Shown: positions 49,191 to 55,352 of the stretch, piece after piece
Numbering within the stretch: the first letter of the stretch is position 1
Layout: the number at the start of each line of letters is the position of its first letter
Assembly: GCF_001591565.1 (NCBI RefSeq)
Contig: NZ_BCVD01000006.1
Span: 1-55,352 of the forward strand
Direction of reading: 5' to 3'
DNA: 55,352 nt
Source of the DNA: Priestia flexa NBRC 15715
GTDB lineage: Bacteria > Bacillota > Bacilli > Bacillales > Bacillaceae_H
Translations under genes and position numbers: made by a program
Notes under the pieces: model-generated
What the model was told of the DNA's origin: nothing
Databases searched by the model: none
The model's input: the letters and a program-made list of their open reading frames with translations, nothing else

Positions 49191-50210
49191 CTAGACACCA
49201 GCTTGCTTTAAGAAAAACAATTGTAAAAGCAATTCTTTGTCTATTTTTCCCGTCTTCATTTCATAATCTGCTTCTGCTAGCTCTTTGATAATGCTACGCA
49301 GCAACGGCTCTTCAAATTTTCGACTTTGTTGAAGAGCAATTTTCACTCGAAAAGGATGCACTTTTAACGTTTGTGCAATTTGCTGTTGACTATACCCTTG
49401 ACCAGAAAGCTGCTTTGTATGATAAATTAAGCGAAATTGTGAAGCTAGTAACGATAGAATTTTGATTGGCTCCTCATTGTTCCGAAGCAAATCTTGATAA
49501 ATATTTAACGCTTCTTTTAGGTTTTTATTCATAACTGCTTCAATAAGTGTAAAAACATTTTGTTCTAACGTTTTGGCTACAAGCTCGTGTACAACTTCCC
49601 GCGTAATGACACCATTATCTCCTACATAAAGCATCATTTTCTCCACTTCATTTGTGATGATCGTAACGTTTAATCCGACAAGCTGCAGCAAGAGCTGCTT
49701 AGCATCTTCATCCATTTCCACGTTTCTTTTATGCAATACGTCTTTTATCCACTGCACTAAGTCATGCTCATTAAATTCATTTGCTTCCACATATGTAGCC
49801 TGCTTTTTTAACGCTTTTGTTATCTTTTTACGCTCATCTAATTTTTCATAAGGAGCTTGCACGATTAAAGTTGAAAAAGGTGCGGGTTGCTCAAGATAGT
49901 CCTGCAATTTACTAACATCGTGTTCTACCTTAGATTTTGATTTTTCTGCCGTTAGAAAAAAAGCATTCTTGGCAATTACCACTCGCTTATCACCTAAAAA
50001 AGGCAGCGTTTCAGCATCTTCAATTACTTGTTCAATCGGCGTTTCCTCTAAGTCATATATCGATAAATTAAACTCTTTTTCCTCATCTGATAAGGAATGT
50101 TGAATAATTTTATCTCTTGCTTTTTTCATAATAAAAGCATTTAAACCATGTAATAAATAGACGGGTTTTATGTCCTTAGAATTGATAGTTTTCAACGAAT
50201 CTATTGCCAA
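49191..50210 (-). CDS. holA: DNA polymerase III subunit delta HolA (YqeN)
   Basis: A 339-residue clamp-loader subunit that opens the beta clamp. The AAA+-like N-terminus begins IKPVYLLHGLNAFIMKKARD; the delta-family phrases TLPFLGDKRVVIAKN and VNIITNEVEKM-type LNVTIITNEVEKM and the C-terminal collar domain are visible. I start it at TTG 50210, nine bases after GGAG; ATG 50225 and GTG 50240 are alternatives. Confidence 0.93.
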   Translation of the reverse strand: MAIDSLKTINSKDIKPVYLLHGLNAFIMKKARDKIIQHSLSDEEKEFNLSIYDLEETPIEQVIEDAETLPFLGDKRVVIAKNAFFLTAEKSKSKVEHDVSKLQDYLEQPAPFSTLIVQAPYEKLDERKKITKALKKQATYVEANEFNEHDLVQWIKDVLHKRNVEMDEDAKQLLLQLVGLNVTIITNEVEKMMLYVGDNGVITREVVHELVAKTLEQNVFTLIEAVMNKNLKEALNIYQDLLRNNEEPIKILSLLASQFRLIYHTKQLSGQGYSQQQIAQTLKVHPFRVKIALQQSRKFEEPLLRSIIKELAEADYEMKTGKIDKELLLQLFFLKQAGV

Positions 50211-50280
50211 TTTTTTACGCTCCATTCTATAGTTCTTCACCTTCTATGGTATAGGTGCGACAACGGTTTGGCAAGAATAC

Positions 50281-50309
50281 AAAAAGGAATTGCTAAAAGC
50301 AGCAACTCC
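50281..50309 (-). terminator. Minus-strand terminator upstream of holA
   Basis: A 9-bp stem with one G-U pair (50286-50294 with 50301-50309) followed by five T on the minus strand. It would stop transcripts coming from the comEC side before holA. Confidence 0.6.
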
Positions 50310-50419
50310 TCAGTTTATAATAAACACTAACAAATTAAGCCCTAGGTTACTTATTTGTTAATGAGTAAACCCATATAATTATCGTTTACTTTTTTGCCAC
50401 AAACAATGATTGTTAACTG

Positions 50420-50449
50420 TTGTCATGTTAGGAAAACGCTTTATATTTT
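50420..50449 (+). promoter_or_regulatory. Candidate promoter of yqzM
   Basis: TTGTCA (50420-50425), an 18-base spacer and TATTTT (50444-50449), about 50 bases before the start. An inverted repeat TAACAAAT/ATTTGTTA (50328-50335, 50353-50360) lies further upstream. Confidence 0.4.
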
Positions 50450-50498
50450 ATAGATTTTTTAAAAAACATGGATTATACTGTAAATAGGAGGGGTGGCA

Positions 50499-50633
50499 AT
50501 GAATCAATTTGAAGAAAGCGTTCAAAGTAAACGAAACGACGCAGTCGATTCGGCTGTAGGATTTATCGCATCATTTGGATTTTTTACTACCTTATTTATT
50601 ATCGCAACGGTCATTCACTACTTTGGTTCATAA
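50499..50633 (+). CDS. yqzM: YqzM family small membrane protein
   Basis: A 44-residue protein: a polar N-terminus (MNQFEESVQSKRNDAVDSA), then one membrane span (residues ~20-41) ending YFGS. It matches the YqzM family and its position between comEC and holA. AGGAGGGGTGG lies just before the ATG. Function unknown. Confidence 0.88.
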   Translation: MNQFEESVQSKRNDAVDSAVGFIASFGFFTTLFIIATVIHYFGS

Positions 50634-50705
50634 GTAGCTGCTAATGAATACAACCTTTATTCATTAGTTGAATCGGTAAACGAGATAGAAAATCAGCAAC
50701 ACTTA

Positions 50706-50732
50706 GCGACTGTCATCTACAGTCGTTTTTTT
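50706..50732 (+). terminator. Terminator of yqzM
   Basis: A 7-bp stem CGACTGT/ACAGTCG with a five-base loop and seven T on the plus strand, just before the convergent comEC end. Confidence 0.75.
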
Positions 50733-50745
50733 AACTTGATATAGA

Positions 50746-53046
50746 CTATGGAAGTTGGGGGTAAAAGGTTCCTTTGTTTTTTCGAAATGTATACGTGATT
50801 GCACCGTTTTCATCTGTTCGGTAAATCAAAACATCGGCTTCTTGTAACCTTTCAACCACTTCCTCATGAGGATGACCGTAACGGTTCTTTTTACCTGCTG
50901 ATATGAGAGCAATTTTGGGGTTAAGTGCACGAAGAAACGCAGGTGATGTAGACGATTTACTTCCATGATGTGCAATCTTTAACACATCAGCTTGCAGCGA
51001 AGGAATAGTGCGAAGAATCTCATTTTCTCCCGCTTCTTCTAAATCACCTGTAAAAAGCCAGTTTAGTCCTCCAAACTCTGTAAACAAAACAATAGATGAA
51101 TTATTGCTTGTTGTTTCTGATCCTGTTGGTGAAAGAATATAAAAAGAAATGTCTCCTTGTTTCCAGTGATCTCCTTTCTGAACATAAGAAATCTCGCTAT
51201 TCGCTTTCCTTGCTTGCTTGATAATATCTTGTTCTAAATCTGTAAACTGCTTCTTTTTCCCCAGCACCACCTGTTCAATTTTGACTTGATTCAGTAACGT
51301 GCTGGCACTTCCACCATGGTCATAGTCGCCATGCGTAATCAATAACTTATCTACCTTTCGAATTCCTTTTGATTTTAAAACTGGCATGATAACATCCCTT
51401 CCCACATCAAACAAATCGCGACGTACTTGCCAATCTTCACTGAAAAACGGAACGCTACCTCCCGTATCAATTAAATAAATCCCTTGCCTATAGGGAAGCT
51501 CAATTAACAAGCTATCTCCTTGACCCACGTCAATCATCGTCACTTTCCCATATGGATTTACATACGGAAAAAGACATTGAACCACAAACATTAGGACAGT
51601 GACTATGCTAAAAAAAGACGTATATTTCTTGTTTTCCATAGACCATAAAACGCCGTAAATACCTATGTAAAAAAGTCCAACAACCCATAGAGAAAGCTTG
51701 CCGGTTGTTATTAAGAACACAGGAGATACATCGTGTAGTAGCTTCAAGAACCATTCGCTCAGTAATAATATATTATTTAGTAGCCATTGACCTATAGTTC
51801 CGATGGGTGAAAAGAAAAATGAAGCAATAAATGTGAACAAACAAAGTGGAAGAATGACTGTTGAAAAAAAGGGAACATAAATCATATTAAGAGGAAGGCT
51901 TAGTAGCGAAATTTCATAAAAATAAAACAATAACAGCGGTAGCGATCCGAGCTGCGCAACCAACGATACCATCAGTAGCTGAGCTATAGTTGAGGTAATT
52001 CGCTTTAGAATAATCTGTGTACTAAGCGCAATAAAAAGGGTCACCACAAAAGATAATTGAAATCCCACTTGTAAAATATAAAATGGATTAACAACTACCA
52101 TTAACAAAAATGCTATTGCTATGCTGTCGGTTAGACTAATCTTTTTTTGATACTGCATGCTAATTAATGCTAACATGCTCATTAACACTGCACGAATAAC
52201 CGAAGGCGCCCCACCCGCGATAATAGCATACAAAGGAAGAGTTACTAATAAAATGTTTATGGCTAACTGGCGCGTAACCCCCACTCGAATCAGTATATAA
52301 AAAAACATAAAGGTCATTAAACCAACGTGAAGTCCTGAAATAGCTAGCAAATGAATAAGCCCGAAACTTTGGTAAAGCTGGAGTAAATCAGAATCGATTT
52401 GGTTTCTCTCTCCGTAAATGAGCGCTTGCATAAAAGAAGAAGCTGGCTGAGGAACAGTCTGTTTAAGGTAGTCAATTCCTTTTTGTCGATAGGTAGAAAG
52501 GGACTGAATGAGAGATAATCGTTTAGGAGGTTGGCATAAAGAGGTTGTAAAAGTAGATGCTTTAAGATTCCAGTGAATACGCTGAGTATTCATGTATGCT
52601 TTGTAGTTAAATGCATTTGGATTTCGCCCTTCTTCAAAAGAAGAAAGTTTGCCTTTTAGCATACATTGGTCATAAATCGTTAGGTTTTGAATCTGTTTAA
52701 CTTCACTTTCTTTTTTCATATAATACGTAACGGATATGTCCTCACCTTGAGTGCTAAAGAAAAAGCGCACTTGGCTTCCGTCAATATCAGGAATAGAAGC
52801 GATTTGACCGGTAAATATTGTTTGATTGGAAGAGATAGATGTTTGATGATGAAGTGAAAAAAGATAAAACAACCCAAAAGAAAAACCGCCAACAAGAACA
52901 CAAAGGACGAAAACATACGGTGGGCACTTCAGGTATAAAAAAACCGCGTAGCTTAGTGCAAATACGAATGTAATCCATGATAGATGATAAGCTAAAAACA
53001 TGGTTAACATGGAGCTAACTGCTATATATAAATAGAAACCTTTCAA
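50746..53046 (-). CDS. comEC: Competence membrane channel ComEC
   Basis: A 766-residue polytopic protein that forms the channel for single-stranded DNA uptake. An OB-like N-terminal region (~60-165) lies between early membrane spans, the competence domain (AISGLHVGLMTF) spans ~215-480, and a C-terminal metallo-beta-lactamase-like domain carries DVGQGDS, HGDYDHGG, FTGDLE and KIAHHGSK. I start it at TTG 53046, seven bases after GGGAGG; the ATG at 53061 lies upstream of that site. Confidence 0.94.
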   Translation of the reverse strand: MKGFYLYIAVSSMLTMFLAYHLSWITFVFALSYAVFLYLKCPPYVFVLCVLVGGFSFGLFYLFSLHHQTSISSNQTIFTGQIASIPDIDGSQVRFFFSTQGEDISVTYYMKKESEVKQIQNLTIYDQCMLKGKLSSFEEGRNPNAFNYKAYMNTQRIHWNLKASTFTTSLCQPPKRLSLIQSLSTYRQKGIDYLKQTVPQPASSFMQALIYGERNQIDSDLLQLYQSFGLIHLLAISGLHVGLMTFMFFYILIRVGVTRQLAINILLVTLPLYAIIAGGAPSVIRAVLMSMLALISMQYQKKISLTDSIAIAFLLMVVVNPFYILQVGFQLSFVVTLFIALSTQIILKRITSTIAQLLMVSLVAQLGSLPLLLFYFYEISLLSLPLNMIYVPFFSTVILPLCLFTFIASFFFSPIGTIGQWLLNNILLLSEWFLKLLHDVSPVFLITTGKLSLWVVGLFYIGIYGVLWSMENKKYTSFFSIVTVLMFVVQCLFPYVNPYGKVTMIDVGQGDSLLIELPYRQGIYLIDTGGSVPFFSEDWQVRRDLFDVGRDVIMPVLKSKGIRKVDKLLITHGDYDHGGSASTLLNQVKIEQVVLGKKKQFTDLEQDIIKQARKANSEISYVQKGDHWKQGDISFYILSPTGSETTSNNSSIVLFTEFGGLNWLFTGDLEEAGENEILRTIPSLQADVLKIAHHGSKSSTSPAFLRALNPKIALISAGKKNRYGHPHEEVVERLQEADVLIYRTDENGAITYTFRKNKGTFYPQLP

Positions 53047-53072
53047 GAAAGCACCTCCCATTCAAAAGAGAT

Positions 53073-53095
53073 AGCTAGACACCAAGTGCCTAGCT
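53073..53095 (-). other. Hairpin between comEB and comEC
   Basis: A 10-bp stem with one mismatch (53073-53082 with 53086-53095) that touches the comEB stop; no clear T tract, so its effect is unknown. Confidence 0.4.
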
Positions 53096-53661
53096 TATGA
53101 AGGTTGAAACAACGAAAAGGCTTGGTCTTCTAAGCGAGCAATTTCTTTTTTTGAAAGATTACTCTGGTGAAGCTTCTCTAAAATACTGTTTACAAAGCTC
53201 CATTTTTCTTGACTGTTTAAATCAATGACAGCTTCGTTTAGCTCGACTTTTTCAAATCTTACCCCTGATTGCTCAAATAATTCAATAGCATATGGGTGAT
53301 TTTTGTAGTCGTTGGCATAATAAACGGTCTTAATCCCAGCTTGAATAAGTGCTTTGCAACAGTTTAAGCAAGGAAAATGCGTGACATAAACTTCTGCATC
53401 TTCTGTTTTAACACCAAATTTAGCACACTGTAACAGAGCATTTACCTCTGCATGAATGGTTCTGACACAATGGTTATCAATGACGTAACAGCCTTCGTCT
53501 GCACAATGCACCCCGCCGCTTATTGATCCGTTGTATCCGCCTGCAATAATACGTTTATCTCTTACAATTGTGGCACCTACAGCTAAACGTTCACACGTGC
53601 TGCGTAATGCTAATAAATGACTTTGTGCCATAAAGTATTGATCCCACGAAATTCTTGTCAT
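53095..53661 (-). CDS. comEB: dCMP deaminase family protein ComEB
   Basis: A 188-residue zinc deaminase predicted to convert dCMP to dUMP. The active site is THAE-type TIHAEVNALLQ and PCLNCCKAL, with an extra His/Cys-rich loop (GVHCADEGCYVIDNHCVRT). In B. subtilis ComEB is not essential for DNA uptake. It lies in the comEA-comEB-comEC order, 77 bp after comEA. Confidence 0.94.
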   Translation of the reverse strand: MTRISWDQYFMAQSHLLALRSTCERLAVGATIVRDKRIIAGGYNGSISGGVHCADEGCYVIDNHCVRTIHAEVNALLQCAKFGVKTEDAEVYVTHFPCLNCCKALIQAGIKTVYYANDYKNHPYAIELFEQSGVRFEKVELNEAVIDLNSQEKWSFVNSILEKLHQSNLSKKEIARLEDQAFSLFQPS

Positions 53662-53738
53662 CTTCTACTCCCTACTTTCTTGTCTCGCTATCTAGTACAT
53701 AGTGTATCGGTTAAAAGGAGATGACGTCAACGCATTCA

Positions 53739-54365
53739 CTAATTTATTGCTATCTCTGCTTTTATTTTCTCCAATGATTTTTCGCCAATTCCTGAGACTT
53801 GTAGCAGATCTTCCACTGTTTTAAAAGGACCATTTTCTTCACGATATGTGAGAATCGCTTGCGCTTTTGACGGACCGATTCCATTTAAAGTTTGCAGGTC
53901 TTCTAACGTTGCTGTGTTAAGATTCACTACACCGCTGTCACTTTTTTCAACGCTTCCTCCACTAGCAACAGGTACTTGAGGCTCTTGACCAATAGCTGGA
54001 ATATAGATGACCATTTCATCAGCTACTTTTGTTGCTAAATTTACCTGATTCATGTCCGCTTCTTTCGTAATTCCACTCGCTCTCTCGACAGCATCCTGAA
54101 CCCTAAGGCCAGCCTCAAGCTCGTATACGCCTGGTTTTTGAACTTCACCTTTCACATCAACAACGATTTGAGTACTTGTAGAATCTTTTTGAGGCACGTC
54201 TCTTGTTGAAGAACTACTTTCTTGTTTTTCAGCAAATGGAAAGTCATCTCCAACCTGAGCACTCGTTTCTACCTGGGGAAATAAAACATTTGTATAAATT
54301 AAAAACCCACATACAGCTACCGAAATAAAACCCAAAATAATCCAATGTTTTTTCGATAAAGTCAT
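53739..54365 (-). CDS. comEA: Competence DNA-binding protein ComEA
   Basis: A 208-residue membrane-anchored receptor for double-stranded DNA in transformation. One N-terminal span (residues ~8-28), an SLBB-like domain (~68-128: VVDVKGEVQKPGVYEL ... VIYIPA), and two helix-hairpin-helix motifs at the C-terminus (LNTATLEDLQTLNGIGPSKA; DLLQVSGIGEKSLEKI). AAGGAGG precedes the ATG. I saw no clear ComK box pair in the 95 bp up to comER. Confidence 0.95.
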   Translation of the reverse strand: MTLSKKHWIILGFISVAVCGFLIYTNVLFPQVETSAQVGDDFPFAEKQESSSSTRDVPQKDSTSTQIVVDVKGEVQKPGVYELEAGLRVQDAVERASGITKEADMNQVNLATKVADEMVIYIPAIGQEPQVPVASGGSVEKSDSGVVNLNTATLEDLQTLNGIGPSKAQAILTYREENGPFKTVEDLLQVSGIGEKSLEKIKAEIAIN

Positions 54366-54460
54366 GGTTTCCTCCTTAAGGGATTATGAACTAACGTCAT
54401 AAATTGATTAATAATCTCATACTGTTTAGAAGAATAGGCTTTTGAAGGAGGGAAGTACAA

Positions 54461-55285
54461 GTGAATATAGGATTTATTGGAACAGGTAATATGGGGAGAA
54501 TATTAATTGATGCCTTTATTGAGTCAAAAGCCGTACATCCTTCACAACTAACTATCACAAATCGAACAAAAGGCAAAGCAAAAACGATTCAAAAGCAGCA
54601 CCGAGAAATTCAGCTGGGAGATTGTGCGGAAGAAGTTGTCCGTTCTTCACAACTTATTTTTATATGTGTAAAACCATTGGATATTCACCCCCTTTTAATA
54701 AAAATAAAACCGCTGTTAACGAAAGAACATTGCATTGTATCGATTACAAGTCCAATAAGCGTGGAGCAGCTGGAAAGCATCGTGACTACCCAAGTAGCAC
54801 GAATCATTCCAAGCATTACAAATCGTGCGTTGTCAGGCGTATCACTTATGACATATGGCGATCATTGTTCATCTTTTTATCAAAATTACTTAACAAATTT
54901 ATTTAGCAGCATGTCTAAAACCGTATCAATTCCACAAAACATTACAAGGGTATCGTCGGATATTGTTAGCTGTGGACCTGCTTTTTTCAGCTTCTTGTTA
55001 CAGAAATTTATTGATGCTGCTGTTCAAGAAACGGAGATTTCAAAAGAAGAAGCAACCATTATGGCTAGTGATATGATTATTGGAATGGGTAAATTACTTG
55101 AAAAAGAAATTTTTACGCTCCCTACTTTACAAGAGAAAGTATGCGTAAAGGGCGGTGTTACAGGAGAAGGAATTAAAGTATTAGAAGAGGAACTTGGAGA
55201 TATGTTTGTTCATTTGTTTCAAAAAACACATGAGAAGTTTGATGAGGATATCGAGCTCGTTGAAAAGCAGTTTAATTTTACGTAA
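54461..55285 (+). CDS. comER: Pyrroline-5-carboxylate reductase-like protein ComER
   Basis: A 274-residue NAD(P)-binding protein related to ProC, divergent from comEA. The Rossmann motif is IGFIGTGNMGRILI at the N-terminus, and the ProC-type C-terminal motif is GGVTGEGIKVLEEE. Whether it makes proline is unknown; it is dispensable for competence in B. subtilis and has been linked there to biofilm and sporulation. GTG start after GAAGGAGGG. Confidence 0.93.
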   Translation: MNIGFIGTGNMGRILIDAFIESKAVHPSQLTITNRTKGKAKTIQKQHREIQLGDCAEEVVRSSQLIFICVKPLDIHPLLIKIKPLLTKEHCIVSITSPISVEQLESIVTTQVARIIPSITNRALSGVSLMTYGDHCSSFYQNYLTNLFSSMSKTVSIPQNITRVSSDIVSCGPAFFSFLLQKFIDAAVQETEISKEEATIMASDMIIGMGKLLEKEIFTLPTLQEKVCVKGGVTGEGIKVLEEELGDMFVHLFQKTHEKFDEDIELVEKQFNFT

Positions 55286-55352
55286 TCAACATTATTCACC
55301 TTCATTCAACAAAATTCCTGCTTTTTTATAAAAAAAAAATGAGACTGAGACA

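Noticed and set aside
54366-54460. ComK box (paired AAAA-N5-TTTT) before comEA
   Set aside because: Only one imperfect half (AAAA-N5-TTCT) could be found; not enough to call an operator.
55286-55352. Possible feature after comER
   Set aside because: The last 67 bases are AT-rich with an A run; no hairpin or gene start could be supported before the window ends.

Overview
The window is a long, ordinary-looking stretch of chromosome from a low-GC, endospore-forming member of the Bacillaceae. Gene content and order follow the Bacillus subtilis comER-to-yqgB segment closely. The spore protease GPR (370 codons) resembles, from memory, the Bacillus (Priestia) megaterium enzyme, so a Priestia-like host is my best guess. 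That assignment is an inference. I found no phage, insertion sequence, CRISPR array, rRNA or tRNA gene.

Layout, left to right. 1-5.3 kb is the most variable part: a Na+/phosphate cotransporter with a PhoP-box-like triple repeat upstream, a DUF1189 membrane protein, a chemotaxis-receptor-like gene that lacks its signalling hairpin, an MFS exporter and the LysM protein YqfZ. 5.4-16.6 kb holds the isoprenoid genes ispG and ispH, the zinc-uptake operon znuC-znuB-zur with a candidate Zur operator, nfo, cshB, trmK and small conserved Bacillus genes, plus one intergenic structured repeat. 16.7-24 kb holds cccA, an acyl-CoA dehydrogenase with two cre-like sites around it, the macromolecular-synthesis genes yqxD-dnaG-sigA, and the gluconeogenesis regulators ppsR-ccpN. 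24-35.5 kb is one long leftward cluster (rpsU-yqeY, yqeZ-floA-yqfB, yqfC-yqfD-phoH-pgpH-ybeY-dgkA, era-yqzL-recO) covering translation, membrane organisation, sporulation, c-di-AMP turnover and ribosome maturation. 35.7-45 kb is the heat-shock operon hrcA-grpE-dnaK-dnaJ-prmA-rsmE-mtaB behind a perfect CIRCE operator, preceded by hemW. 45-55.3 kb holds lepA, yqxA, gpr, rpsT, holA, yqzM and the competence genes comEA-comEB-comEC with divergent comER.

Compared with the B. subtilis order as I remember it, several neighbours are missing: spoIIP between yqxA and gpr, glyQ-glyS between recO and ccpN, cdd between dgkA and era, yqfU beside znuC, and sodA/yqgC near yqgB. An acyl-CoA dehydrogenase gene is added between sigA and cccA. 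The interest lies mainly in regulation: a terminator plus new promoter separating dnaJ from dnaK, a hairpin that buries the yqfC ribosome-binding site next to a sigma-E-like promoter, a multi-hairpin spacer between ppsR and yqxD-dnaG-sigA, and spore-sigma-type promoters for gpr and yqfT. I did not find an obviously new multi-gene system here.
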